This document shows, one piece after another, positions 34,769 to 42,826 of a stretch of 58,636 nt of DNA. The stretch comes from JAQVEM01 sp964601205 (GTDB lineage: Bacteria; Actinomycetota; Humimicrobiia; Humimicrobiales; Humimicrobiaceae). Location: the NCBI GenBank assembly GCA_964601205.1, contig CAZRML010000015.1, positions 1 through 58,636 of the forward strand, read 5' to 3'. The notes under the pieces were generated by a model. That model searched no databases and had not been told where the DNA came from. It saw only the letters and a list, made by a program, of their open reading frames with translations. Each line of letters starts with the position of its first letter. Positions within the stretch are counted from its first letter, which is position 1. The translations under genes were made by a program, and so were the position numbers.

Positions 34769-35125
34769 CTATAAACTGAGTGAATCAAATTCTTTAAGTG
34801 TTTTTTCAGCAATTATCCTTTCATTATTAAAGTGTCTTTTCATCCTGGTAAGGCATTTCAGTCTTTCGTCTCTGCTCCCGAGATATTTTTCACAGGCTTC
34901 CATGAATCTTTTTGTTTCTTCTATATTGGCTTTAATACGGTCGGGTGTTTTCTCGCTATCGTGCCTTACTGCATCTTCAGGGCATACGACATGGCACTTG
35001 CCACAGTGAATGCAGCCGGACATATCTATATCGGCAAAGTCATCTTTTATAAATATTGTATCTGTGGGGCATTCATCTACACAGATTCCACAGCCTATGC
35101 ATCTCTTCTTATCTACCCACGGCAT
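34769..35125 (-). CDS. 2x[4Fe-4S] ferredoxin-like protein
   Basis: 118 aa. Two CX2CX2CX3C motifs lie in the first ~55 residues, RCIGCGICVDECP and GCIHCGKCHVVCP, a bacterial-type dicluster ferredoxin. The remaining ~60 residues form a charged helical extension (KANIEETKRFMEACEKYLGSR) unlike simple ferredoxins. Its start overlaps the end of the upstream DUF5320 fusion gene by 17 nt, showing tight coupling, so the two products likely work together as an electron or cluster transfer pair. Confidence 0.92.
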   Translation of the reverse strand: MPWVDKKRCIGCGICVDECPTDTIFIKDDFADIDMSGCIHCGKCHVVCPEDAVRHDSEKTPDRIKANIEETKRFMEACEKYLGSRDERLKCLTRMKRHFNNERIIAEKTLKEFDSLSL

Positions 35126-35702
35126 TTTTTGTTTCCCCTTTCTTTTTATCCTTTTCTAATTCACTTATTCTATCTTTTATTTTATCAAGCTGCTTTTTAA
35201 TCAGGTCCGCCTTTTCCATAAGTATATTTTTTTCCTGCCCGGGATCCATATTTTGCCGGGGCGGCATATTATACATGTTGCTGTAATAGCTATATTGGCC
35301 TTCTGTCGGGGAATTGGAAAGCTCGGCGCTATGATATCTAAATTCCTCCCCCGGGGCTGCATAATAGCGTTTTCTGTATCCTCTTCTGCTACCTCTGCCC
35401 ATACCGGCGCCCATGCCCCTGGCCCTTCCCATATCTCTGCCGGGACTCAAGCCGGAGGGTGCTGAATTGTTTCCATATCCGGATGCGGCTCCTTCTCTGC
35501 GAGGGACACTTTTCCCCATTATGCTGCATACCTTTTCGGCGACCTTATATCCGCCGGTAATACAACCGTAACAGGGTGCTTCTCCTTTTGCTACTGCCAT
35601 CGCAAACTCTCCGCATGTCCTGTAACCGCAGCGCCTGTCATCCAAACCGGGTAGAACTTCATAAATTTTTTTGAATTTTTCTTTGATGTCCCGGTCAATC
35701 AT
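35109..35702 (-). CDS. Fusion of a 4Fe-4S (PF04060-like) motif with a DUF5320-type region
   Basis: 197 aa. The N-terminal ~60 residues read LPGLDDRRCGYRTCGEFAMA and GEAPCYGCITGG, with Cys at ~25, 30, 44, 47 and 59, similar to the 4Fe-4S domain of RnfB and acetyl-CoA decarbonylase subunits. A Gly/Arg/Met-rich low-complexity middle (GRARGMGAGMGRGSRRGYRKRYY) and a C-terminal coiled coil (EKNILMEKADLIKKQLDKIKDRISELEK) follow, exactly the plan of the DUF5320 protein at 23226. It overlaps the ferredoxin gene by 17 nt. Function unknown; a scaffold-type Fe-S protein is inferred. Confidence 0.75.
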   Translation of the reverse strand: MIDRDIKEKFKKIYEVLPGLDDRRCGYRTCGEFAMAVAKGEAPCYGCITGGYKVAEKVCSIMGKSVPRREGAASGYGNNSAPSGLSPGRDMGRARGMGAGMGRGSRRGYRKRYYAAPGEEFRYHSAELSNSPTEGQYSYYSNMYNMPPRQNMDPGQEKNILMEKADLIKKQLDKIKDRISELEKDKKKGETKNAVGR

Positions 35703-36019
35703 ACTGAATCATCTTCTTTCTATTTTTATAACTTCTTATCTATTAAATGAATATTAATTTATTTTACCTATCCTGACAAAAGTTTTTTAAACCTCTCGAG
35801 GGAAACATTATAGGCTGCATGTCAATTTCCGTCCAGTCGGAGAAATAAAAAATTTTTTCAGGGTATTTTTTAAATATACTAATCCTGGAATCCAACCCCG
35901 TCAAGTAAAATAGCTTCTCCTGCGTGCCCCGGAAAATTTTCACTGGCCATTGTTTAACGCGGGAGATAATGTTCAACAGGAGACAATAATTTAGTTTTTA
36001 AAAGATTGTTTTTTCATTT

Positions 36020-36565
36020 TTAATTGTTTAACAGCTTCTTAAAATTCCAGATGTATCCTTTTTTGAGATGGTTATCGTGGACCAGTAAACCCGAAATTTC
36101 CTGTTCTAAATAAAACCTGTTATTGATTATTATTTTTTTTAGCCTTTCCCTGTCAATGTGTTCCGGATATATTGAAACCAGGCCGCTGTCCTTTAATATC
36201 CTGTATGCTTCATTCAGGAGCACCGGGAGCCTGCTGTTTTCAATGGAAAAATACCAGAATATATCATAGAGAAGCAGTATATCTATAGATTTATCCGGGA
36301 GGGGCAGTACTTCATCAAACTCTTTCTCTATTATCTTAATATTACTTAAGTTTTTAAAACTGGATTTCTCTTTTAGCATTTTGATTTTATCTTTATTTCT
36401 CTCCAGAGCATATACCAGTCCATCTTTTCCCACAATCCTGGCAGCCGGCAGGGTATAGTTACCTTCACCGCAGCAGCAATCAAAGACTATATACCCCTTT
36501 TTTATACCCACCCGTTCCAGGAAACTTACACCGTAATCATTTTTCCATTTATCTGTTTCAGTCAT
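36020..36565 (-). CDS. Class I SAM-dependent methyltransferase
   Basis: 181 aa. The SAM loop is DCCCGEGNYTLPAARIVG (~29-46), with three Cys where most members have D-x-G-x-G, so this is a divergent form; LVYALERNKDKIKMLK supplies the acidic motif II region and SIDILLLYDIFWYF motif IV. Such proteins resemble methyltransferase-11/25 members near arsenic or metal genes, but the substrate is unknown. Monocistronic on the minus strand, divergent from the flavoprotein gene at 36763. Confidence 0.8.
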   Translation of the reverse strand: MTETDKWKNDYGVSFLERVGIKKGYIVFDCCCGEGNYTLPAARIVGKDGLVYALERNKDKIKMLKEKSSFKNLSNIKIIEKEFDEVLPLPDKSIDILLLYDIFWYFSIENSRLPVLLNEAYRILKDSGLVSIYPEHIDRERLKKIIINNRFYLEQEISGLLVHDNHLKKGYIWNFKKLLNN

Positions 36566-36690
36566 CTGTAATAAAAATATTATTTTGTTGAGCTTTTAAG
36601 TTATTTTACTATTTTACTTTAGTGCATCCAATCTAAAAAGATTTTTACTTATGGTTAATTTTAATAGTTTATAACTAGTTTGTTACAATT

Positions 36691-36719
36691 GACTCAAAGT
36701 TTACACATGGGAATAATTA
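36691..36719 (+). promoter_or_regulatory. Candidate promoter of the flavoprotein gene
   Basis: TTGACT (36691-36696), a 17-bp spacer and AATAAT (36714-36719), 44 bp ahead of the annotated start. Confidence 0.5.
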
Positions 36720-36762
36720 TATTAAAATTGTAGGAATTTGTTAACGATTATTAATAAAACGA

Positions 36763-38121
36763 ATGAGGGGGTTAAAAATTAAAGAGTATGATATTGTAAT
36801 AATAGGGGGAAGTGCGGCAGGTCTAACAGCCGCCATAACAGCAAGAAGGTTCAATGCCGACAAGAAAATTTTGATGGTCCGTAAGGAAGAAAAAGTTTTG
36901 ATTCCATGTGGTATTCCTTATATTTACGGGACTGTAGGCTCACCTGAAAAAGATTTGATTCCGGATTCATCGCTGGAGAGCAACAATATAGACCTTCTAA
37001 TTGGAGAAGCAGAAAAGATAGAGAAAGAAAAAAAGGTACTGAAAATTGCGGGAGGTGAAGATGTAAAATATGATAAATTGATAATAGCGACTGGTTCAGA
37101 GCCAATAAGACCGCCCATAGAAGGTATTGATAAAGAAAATGCTTTTGTAGTTAAAAAAGATATCAACTACCTCTCATCTTTGCTGGAAAAGATAAATAAT
37201 GCAAAAAATATGGTTATTATCGGCGGCGGGTTTATAGGAATGGAGTTTGCTGATGAGTGCCGGAAGAACAGGGATATAAATATTTCGATTGTAGAGATGT
37301 TGCCACATTGCCTGATGCTGACCTTTGATGAATCATTATGCTCATATGCAGAAGATTTAATAGAGAAAGAAGGTGTAAAGGTAATTACCGGTGAAAGAGT
37401 GGAGTCTATTGTTGGAGATAAAAAGGTACAGGGTGTTAAATTGGCCAGCGGTCAGACTATAGAAGCTGATATTGTTCTTATTGGAATAGGAGCAAAGCCC
37501 AATTCAAAAGTTGTGGAAGATTCGGGAATAGAAATAAACAAGAAAGGTGCAATAAAGGTTAATAGATACATGCAAACCAGCGAGAAAGATATTTTTTCAT
37601 GCGGTGACTGCTGTGATAAATTTTCTTTCTTCAATAAAGAATCAAGCAATCTGATGCTTGCATCCATAGCAACTACTGAAGCAAGAATTGCCGGAGCTAA
37701 TTTATATAAAGTTAATAGAGTAAATGAAGGGGTAATTGGAGCCTTTTCAACCCTTATTGCCGGTATCGCTTTTTCAAGAGCGGGAATTTCTGAAGTTGAA
37801 GCCGGAAAGAAAGGTTATGATATAGTGACTGGAACAGCGGAAGCTCCAAACTGCCATCCGGGATGCATGCCTGACAGCAACAACCTGAAAGTAAGTTTGA
37901 TATTTGAAAAAGGTTCGGGCATATTGCTCGGTGGTGAATTAATAGGAGCGAAATCAGGAGGGGAGTTAATAAATTTAATTAGTGGTTGTATCCACGAAAG
38001 AATGACCGCCAGCAGTATAGCTACTTTCCAGATGGGTACCCACCCTGCACTGACCGCGTCTCCTATCGCTTATCAGATTAGTAATGCAGCGGAGATGGCA
38101 ATTAAAAAATTAAGAGAATAA
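36763..38121 (+). CDS. FAD-dependent pyridine nucleotide-disulfide oxidoreductase (CoA-disulfide reductase/NADH oxidase-like)
   Basis: 452 aa. FAD-binding IVIIGGSAAGLTAAI (~11-25), redox Cys49 in LIPCGIPYIYG, NAD-binding MVIIGGGFIGMEFADE (~146-161) and FAD-binding DIFSCGDCCD (~280-289) are in order, followed by the dimerisation domain (ATTEARIAGANLY, AFSRAGISEVEA). Single Cys in IPCGIPY places it with CoA-disulfide reductase, NADH oxidase and persulfide reductases rather than dithiol reductases. ATG at 36763 has no ribosome-binding site; GAGGGGG just after it (36765-36771) is spaced for an ATT codon at 36778, so the true start may be non-canonical. Confidence 0.9.
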   Translation: MRGLKIKEYDIVIIGGSAAGLTAAITARRFNADKKILMVRKEEKVLIPCGIPYIYGTVGSPEKDLIPDSSLESNNIDLLIGEAEKIEKEKKVLKIAGGEDVKYDKLIIATGSEPIRPPIEGIDKENAFVVKKDINYLSSLLEKINNAKNMVIIGGGFIGMEFADECRKNRDINISIVEMLPHCLMLTFDESLCSYAEDLIEKEGVKVITGERVESIVGDKKVQGVKLASGQTIEADIVLIGIGAKPNSKVVEDSGIEINKKGAIKVNRYMQTSEKDIFSCGDCCDKFSFFNKESSNLMLASIATTEARIAGANLYKVNRVNEGVIGAFSTLIAGIAFSRAGISEVEAGKKGYDIVTGTAEAPNCHPGCMPDSNNLKVSLIFEKGSGILLGGELIGAKSGGELINLISGCIHERMTASSIATFQMGTHPALTASPIAYQISNAAEMAIKKLRE

Positions 38122-38439
38122 ACGGCGCAGGTTCTGATAGTAAAATTTTTTAGGGATTAGCTTATATAGTAGCCTGGTTTAGCCGGGCTACTATAAGGTA
38201 TAATATACCGGGAATAATTCAGTTATAGTATTGTAAGTTATTGTAATAGTGTAAATCTTATGTTTTGATTTATATATTCTGGCAATGCGGATATCTGCTT
38301 TTGTTATTAATATCCCAAAAATATTTAGTGCTTTATTTTAGATATGGGTTGGAATAAACTGGTATAATTAAATCGGGTTTTTTAAAATCGGAAGTAACCG
38401 GTTATAATATTTTTTTAATGTATACAAGAGTGGGAAACA
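38122..38439. other. Intergenic region with hairpin and palindrome
   Basis: 318 bp without a gene. ATAGTAGCC (38166-38174) pairs with GGCTACTAT (38186-38194), a long stem lacking a T run on either strand. Directly after it GGTATAATATACC (38197-38209) is a perfect palindrome around one A and overlaps a TATAAT, so it could be an operator on a promoter. A TATAAT near 38403 and TATAATTAAAT near 38363 are other possible -10 boxes for the J-protein gene. Confidence 0.45.
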
Positions 38440-38766
38440 ATGAAAAAATTAATAAGTTTTGAAGAAATAGATAGAGCAAGGAAGGTGCTGGAACTGGGGG
38501 AGACTGCAAGCATGCAGGAGATTAAGAACAAGTACAGGGAGCTATCCTTAAAGTATCATCCTGACAGGCACAGTAATAGTTCAAAAAAAAAGGAATATGA
38601 AGAAAAGATTAAGGAAATAAATAATTCATATGAAATAATTATAAACTACTGCATAAAATATCCGGTATCTTTTGAAGCAGCAAAGGCCAGAGAAGTTGAA
38701 GAGGGGGAGTACATGAAGCAGCACCTTAAAAGATTTTATGACAACTGGTGGGGAGATATTGACTGA
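38440..38766 (+). CDS. Small J-domain (DnaJ-like) protein
   Basis: 108 aa. Residues ~12-75 form a J domain: VLELGETASMQEIKNKYRELSLKYHPDRHSN, with the HPD motif at 40-42 needed to stimulate DnaK ATPase, and a helix IKEINNSYEIIINY. There is no Gly/Phe-rich or zinc region, so this is a class III co-chaperone that would recruit DnaK to a specific client. It ends in a TGATG overlap with the methyltransferase gene that follows, meaning the two are translationally coupled. The client is unknown. Confidence 0.92.
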   Translation: MKKLISFEEIDRARKVLELGETASMQEIKNKYRELSLKYHPDRHSNSSKKKEYEEKIKEINNSYEIIINYCIKYPVSFEAAKAREVEEGEYMKQHLKRFYDNWWGDID

Positions 38767-39395
38767 TGCCCAGAATAGAGCCGTTTGAAAAATATTCTGA
38801 AAGGTATGAGGACTGGTTTTATAATAATAAATATGCATATCAATCTGAAATTAATTCCATTAAAGAAATTTTACCTGATTTTAAAAAAGGTGTAGAAATT
38901 GGTGTCGGGAGCGGCAGGTTTGCAGAGCCTCTGGGCATAAAGTATGGTGTAGAGCCCTCGGATAAGATGAGAAGGATTGCAACAAGCAGGGGCATAGAGG
39001 CAGTGGATGGTGTCGCCGAGGAGCTCCCTTATGAGAGCTGCAGTTTTGATCTGGTTTTAATGGTAACCACGCTATGTTTTCTGGATGATGTAAAGAAAGC
39101 TTTTTCCGAGGTTTACAGGATTTTAGAGCCGGGTGGTTTCTTTGTAAATGGATTTGTGGATAAGAACAGTAAAATTGGGAAAATATATCAGAAGCATAAA
39201 GAAGAAAGTGTTTTTTACAGAATGGCAGACTTTTTTTCAGCGGAAGAAGTTATAGGAATATTAAAAGAGACCGGTTTTAAAAACCCCGAGTCCAGGCAGA
39301 CCATTTTTACCACCCTTGATAAAATTAATGGGGTAGAAGAAGTTAGGGCCGGGCATGGCAAAGGTTCTTTTGTAGTTATAAAATCCCGTAAATGA
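38766..39395 (+). CDS. SAM-dependent methyltransferase
   Basis: 209 aa, methyltransferase-11 type. GVEIGVGSGRFAEPLG (~42-57) is the SAM loop, YGVEPSDKMRRIA motif II, LPYESCSFDLVLMVTTLCFLDD motif IV, and LEPGGFFVNGFVD motif V. The start ATG at 38766 overlaps the J-protein stop by one base. The pairing of a J protein with a methyltransferase is seen in some anaerobe genomes but no function is known to me. Substrate unknown. Confidence 0.87.
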   Translation: MPRIEPFEKYSERYEDWFYNNKYAYQSEINSIKEILPDFKKGVEIGVGSGRFAEPLGIKYGVEPSDKMRRIATSRGIEAVDGVAEELPYESCSFDLVLMVTTLCFLDDVKKAFSEVYRILEPGGFFVNGFVDKNSKIGKIYQKHKEESVFYRMADFFSAEEVIGILKETGFKNPESRQTIFTTLDKINGVEEVRAGHGKGSFVVIKSRK

Positions 39396-39459
39396 AAAAA
39401 TTAATTTTTTAGTATATTTTTTAGCACCCGAAAAATTTGGTTGTTTAAGGACTGCAATT

Positions 39460-40323
39460 ATGAAACTACATCTTGAATGTGTGCCCTGTTATATAAGGCA
39501 GATACTTGATGCCGCAAAGATGGCAACAGGTAATAAGAAAATACATGAAGAAGTTTTAAGGCAATCTCTGATTGTAGCTTATAAATTTGATCCTAAAGAC
39601 TCCGGGTTTGTCCTTTATGCAGAAATAAAAAAAGTTCTGGAGAAGTTGATACCAAAAGTGGACCCCTATAGCATGGTAAAGGATAAATATAATAAAATGG
39701 TTCTCGGGCTGGAAGATAAGTTAAAAAAGATAATAGAAAATTCAAATGACCGTTTTGAGACGAGCCTGAGAATATCGCTTGCGGGAAATATCATTGATTT
39801 TGGGCCCGGCAGTCCTTTAAATAGAGAAATTTTAATGGGCGCGATAAAAAAGTCTTTATCGCAAAAACTGGATGATAAGAAAGTTAAGCTTCTTAAAGAA
39901 AACATAAACAGGGCTAAAAAAATTTTATTTATTGGCGATAATGCGGGGGAGATTGTTCTGGATAAAATTTTTATACAGTACCTGCCTGCAGAAAAAATAA
40001 AATACGCAGTAAGGGGAGGCCCTGCTATAAACGACGCTACTATGGAGGATGCCGAGATGGTCAGCATGCGGGATTATGTAAGGGTGATAACTACCGGCCT
40101 GGACATGCCGGCAGCAATACTTCCATTTTGCTCACAGGCATTTAGAGAAGAGTATGAAAAATCGGACCTTATTATATCCAAGGGGCAGGGCAATTATGAA
40201 GCGTTGTGTGATGAGGATAAAAACATCTTTTTTCTGTTAAAGATCAAGTGCCCGGTTGTTGCAGAAACTTTCAGGGAAGATTATGAGGTTGGAGATATAG
40301 TAATATATAACAAGAGAGTGTAA
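39460..40323 (+). CDS. DUF89 family protein (damage-control phosphatase-like)
   Basis: 287 aa. The N-terminal LECVPCYIRQILDAAKMA holds the conserved CxxC of the bacterial/archaeal DUF89 subgroup. FIGDNAGEIVLDKIFIQ (~166-182) provides the metal-binding Asp/Asn pair, GGPAINDATMEDA and GQGNYEALCDE (~246-256) further conserved sites. DUF89 enzymes are metal-dependent phosphatases acting on damaged or excess phosphometabolites; the substrate of this CxxC subfamily is not known. Lies 64 bp after the methyltransferase gene and ends the block before the Tad locus. Confidence 0.9.
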   Translation: MKLHLECVPCYIRQILDAAKMATGNKKIHEEVLRQSLIVAYKFDPKDSGFVLYAEIKKVLEKLIPKVDPYSMVKDKYNKMVLGLEDKLKKIIENSNDRFETSLRISLAGNIIDFGPGSPLNREILMGAIKKSLSQKLDDKKVKLLKENINRAKKILFIGDNAGEIVLDKIFIQYLPAEKIKYAVRGGPAINDATMEDAEMVSMRDYVRVITTGLDMPAAILPFCSQAFREEYEKSDLIISKGQGNYEALCDEDKNIFFLLKIKCPVVAETFREDYEVGDIVIYNKRV

Positions 40324-40541
40324 ATAAATAATCAATCTCTCTAACTGCCACAGCACCGCCTTCAGCCAGCCATTTTTAAAATCGCCCACAGTGCTTGGCT
40401 ACCTGTTTATTTGATTAAACCCTTTCCAAAATTTATTAATATTATTTATATAAATTTAAATCTAATTAAATACATAGATATTTTATATATTTATATATAA
40501 TTAGATAATAAATTAATTTTTAAAATATTTAATTATTTCTC

Positions 40542-40570
40542 TTGACATTTATATTATAATTTGTTAATTT
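40542..40570 (+). promoter_or_regulatory. Candidate promoter of the Flp/Tad leader
   Basis: A consensus TTGACA (40542-40547), a 17-bp spacer and TAATTT (40565-40570). Transcription would begin near 40577, giving a leader of about 260 nt before flp. Confidence 0.55.
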
Positions 40571-40641
40571 AATAATCTAATAAATATTTAATGTTTTATT
40601 GATAATTCAAATTATTCTATTATTAAGATAGAGACTATGAT

Positions 40642-40715
40642 TTACATTCTGTTATATGGGCACTTGGAATGTAATGAGTCAGTAGTGCAACCGGCTATAG
40701 GGCCGGTTTTTTTTA
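40642..40715 (+). promoter_or_regulatory. Folded leader with intrinsic terminator upstream of flp (attenuator candidate)
   Basis: Perfect stem TTACATTC (40642-40649) with GAATGTAA (40667-40674). Its loop holds GCACT (40660-40664), complementary to AGTGC (40684-40688) just 3', which would form an H-type pseudoknot. Directly after that AACCGGC (40689-40695) and GCCGGTT (40702-40708) form a hairpin followed by T8. This is the layout of a ligand- or protein-controlled transcription attenuator in front of the pilin gene. Confidence 0.6.
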
Positions 40716-40833
40716 TGCCATAATGGAATATATAAATAAATTATTAGCTAATAAATATAGGCTTTAAAGCAGGAAGTAATTAATAAGGCAGAAATGAAAA
40801 GTAAAAATATAAAATAAAAAAAAGGAGGGGAAA

Positions 40834-41025
40834 ATGAAAAAGTTATTGGGATGGTACATAAGGTTCAAAACAGGTGAGAAGGGTGCAACTGCTGTAGAGT
40901 ACGGTCTTATAATAGCATTAATAGCTGTAGCAATTGTTTCAATAGTGGCTATACTTGGTGGACAAATAGCAGGCGCATTCCAGGCAGTAGTTGATGAACT
41001 TACTGCTGCAGGTGTAGGTGTTTAG
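40834..41025 (+). CDS. flp: Flp/Tad-family type IVb prepilin
   Basis: 63-aa major pilin precursor. The processing site is G17|ATAVEYGLI, with Glu at +5 and Tyr at +6 as required for Flp prepilins; the leader is positively charged. One hydrophobic helix (AVEYGLIIALIAVAIVSIVAIL) follows, with a very short tail DELTAAGVGV, as is usual for Flp. A very strong AAAGGAGGGG ribosome-binding site precedes it, fitting high expression. It is first in the Tad operon. No prepilin peptidase gene (TadV/CpaA) is in the window. Confidence 0.95.
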   Translation: MKKLLGWYIRFKTGEKGATAVEYGLIIALIAVAIVSIVAILGGQIAGAFQAVVDELTAAGVGV

Positions 41026-41146
41026 TATTTTATGCTCTGGCTAAAGCATTAAATAGTGGAAGAAAGGCTTAAAACAGGCTTTTAAAAAGAGCATAATAAA
41101 GAACTGGTTTCAGATTTTTAAAAAATGGAACCAAAAATTAAAACTT

Positions 41147-41182
41147 AATTATACCCAATAAAGTATTTTATTGGGTATAATT
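41147..41182 (+). other. 16-bp perfect stem-loop between flp and tadE
   Basis: AATTATACCCAATAAA (41147-41162) pairs fully with TTTATTGGGTATAATT (41167-41182) around GTAT. No T run follows. It would protect the flp message from 3' decay or partly stop transcription, so that pilin is made in excess over the assembly machine. Confidence 0.7.
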
Positions 41183-41213
41183 AGTTTATAAAACTCTATG
41201 ATTATTAAATAAA

Positions 41214-41615
41214 ATGAAAAACCTCATTAAAAACCTGTCCGGAGAGAAGGGGGCAAGCGCCGTAGAATTTGCCATAATTCTGCCGGTACTTATTATGCTG
41301 GTTTTTGGTATTATTCAGTTCGGGGTTGCTTATAACAAATATATATCCCTTACCCATGCAGCAAGGGAGGGGGCAAGGCTTGCCGCAGTTGGAGATTATG
41401 AAGAGGACCCCGCAGGATTTGAGCAGAAAGTAAGGGAAAGCGCTCCGTCAGTTGAAATTGAGAATATAAATGTTGAGAATCCCGAAGGAATAAAGATAGG
41501 TAGTCCGGTGAGAGTTGTTTTAAAAGGGGAAATCTTTTTTATAGATATACCCCTGGCAGGCAGATGGGGCCCCATTGAACTTACCGGTGAAGCAATTATG
41601 AGAAGGGAAAAATAA
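41214..41615 (+). CDS. tadE: TadE-like pseudopilin
   Basis: 133-aa minor pilin of the Tad system. Its start MKNLIKNLSGEKG|ASAVEFAIILPVL has a prepilin-type cleavage site G|ASAVEF with Glu at +5 and one hydrophobic helix (VEFAIILPVLIMLVFGIIQFG). SLTHAAREGARLAAVGD is the conserved TadE-family segment. The remaining ~70 residues would be extracellular. Directly downstream of flp and followed 45 bp later by the TadG-like gene. Confidence 0.92.
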   Translation: MKNLIKNLSGEKGASAVEFAIILPVLIMLVFGIIQFGVAYNKYISLTHAAREGARLAAVGDYEEDPAGFEQKVRESAPSVEIENINVENPEGIKIGSPVRVVLKGEIFFIDIPLAGRWGPIELTGEAIMRREK

Positions 41616-41660
41616 GTAAATAAATAATCCTATTTTAATTATTATAATTTTTCTACATAA

Positions 41661-42743
41661 ATGCATAGTTATAAATATATTATTAAAAATAAACTTTTTA
41701 ACCAGAGCGGTCAGGTAGCAGTAATATTTGCTCTTCTTATTGTGGTTTTACTGGGTATAACGGCACTGGTTATTGATGTGGGCTCACTTTATCAGAAGAG
41801 AGGATTCTACCAGACCGTTGCCGATGCTGCCTCACTGGCAGGTGCCCATGAACTTCCTGAAAGCAGGCAGTATGCCGTTGCCGCGGCAGTTAGTTATGCT
41901 GAAATGAATAATGTGGATATTGCCTATAACTGCCGTGATTATACCTCCGAAGATGTGGAAATCAGCCAGACTTTTTCTCCCGACGATACCATAACGGTAA
42001 ATTTATCCAATAGGGAAGCCCCCCTGTATTTTGCCAGGGTATTTGGAATGGATACTGTTAGTCTGGGTGCAGGAGCAAGAGCTGTGGTGGGAAGGCCTTC
42101 ACAGGTGTATGGTGTGGTTCCCTGGGCTGTAGTAATTCCCGAAGGCACTGACTGGGAGAGCTGGCTGTGGGACGAAGCAGGAGAGGAAAAGGTAATCAGC
42201 GGAGAAATGGAAGATACCGATTTTGTTGCCTGGGATACGACCGAACATCCCGGACAGTGGAACCAGAGGTATAAGGATAGAATTATTAATGGTTATCAGG
42301 AGCCCATGGAAGCCGGGGATTCAATTTTTACCCGTGAAATTAATATGGCGCAGACAGTAAATGCGGTAGAAGACAGGATTGATGTCCTGGATGATTTTAA
42401 TGAGCTGATAAGATATGGTGATGGAGGAATAATAAAACTTGCAGAAAATGATGACCAGTTTGTAATAGTGCCGCTTATTTACAATACTGAACTTATAGAA
42501 TGGCTGGAAGAGCAGCAGGAGGAAAAGCCCGGCAAAGATAAAGAAGAATGGCCGGAAGTATGGGTTGATATAGTTGAATTTGCACCTTTTATTATAACCG
42601 GCAAAAGCACAGGCCACGGGCAAGGGCAAGGTTCTAAAACAGAGATTAAAGGCAGGTTTATACACCAGGCACTGATTATAAATGAAGGTGAAATTGAAGC
42701 TGCCGGTGATTTAGGGTTGAGGGTAATAAGACTGTGGGATTAA
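41661..42743 (+). CDS. TadG-like pilus protein
   Basis: 360 aa. An N-terminal membrane helix (GQVAVIFALLIVVLLGITALVIDVGSLY) with VAVIFAL typical of the TadE/G-like family (Flp_pilus TadG N-terminal), then QKRGFYQTVADAASLAGAHELP (~50-71), a signature of TadG-like/DUF2134 proteins. The large rest (~300 aa, Tyr/Trp-rich and acidic, with a Gly/His/Gln stretch HGQGQG) is probably extracellular. There is no vWA domain here; in this locus the vWA domain sits on the TadB gene instead. Role: minor pilin or tip-like subunit of the Tad pilus, inferred from family. Confidence 0.85.
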   Translation: MHSYKYIIKNKLFNQSGQVAVIFALLIVVLLGITALVIDVGSLYQKRGFYQTVADAASLAGAHELPESRQYAVAAAVSYAEMNNVDIAYNCRDYTSEDVEISQTFSPDDTITVNLSNREAPLYFARVFGMDTVSLGAGARAVVGRPSQVYGVVPWAVVIPEGTDWESWLWDEAGEEKVISGEMEDTDFVAWDTTEHPGQWNQRYKDRIINGYQEPMEAGDSIFTREINMAQTVNAVEDRIDVLDDFNELIRYGDGGIIKLAENDDQFVIVPLIYNTELIEWLEEQQEEKPGKDKEEWPEVWVDIVEFAPFIITGKSTGHGQGQGSKTEIKGRFIHQALIINEGEIEAAGDLGLRVIRLWD

Positions 42744-42826
42744 GGATAATAGAACTTATTGGATAGAAAAAACATGAAAAATGTTTTATAATATTTATAT
42801 AATAAAATATTAAGGAAACAACCAAT

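Larger units (their letters stand above)
40324..40833 (+). other. Non-coding leader region of the Flp/Tad locus
   Basis: 510 bp without a gene, very AT-rich between 40440 and 40640. It holds a candidate promoter (40542-40570), the folded leader and terminator (40642-40715) and the strong AAAGGAGGGG ribosome-binding site of flp near 40821, listed separately where they are clear. Confidence 0.6.

Noticed and set aside
35764..35976. 70-codon minus-strand frame between the DUF5320 fusion and a methyltransferase
   Set aside because: TTG start without ribosome-binding site and no resemblance I can name. It could be a remnant, but I cannot support it as a gene.
38166..38194. Hairpin after the flavoprotein gene as a terminator
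   Set aside because: The stem is strong but no T run follows on either strand, so it does not qualify as an intrinsic terminator; kept only as a note.
42768..42786. AAAACAT/ATGTTTT hairpin after the TadG-like gene as a terminator
   Set aside because: A 7-bp A/T stem with only four T; too weak, and the Tad genes continue directly.
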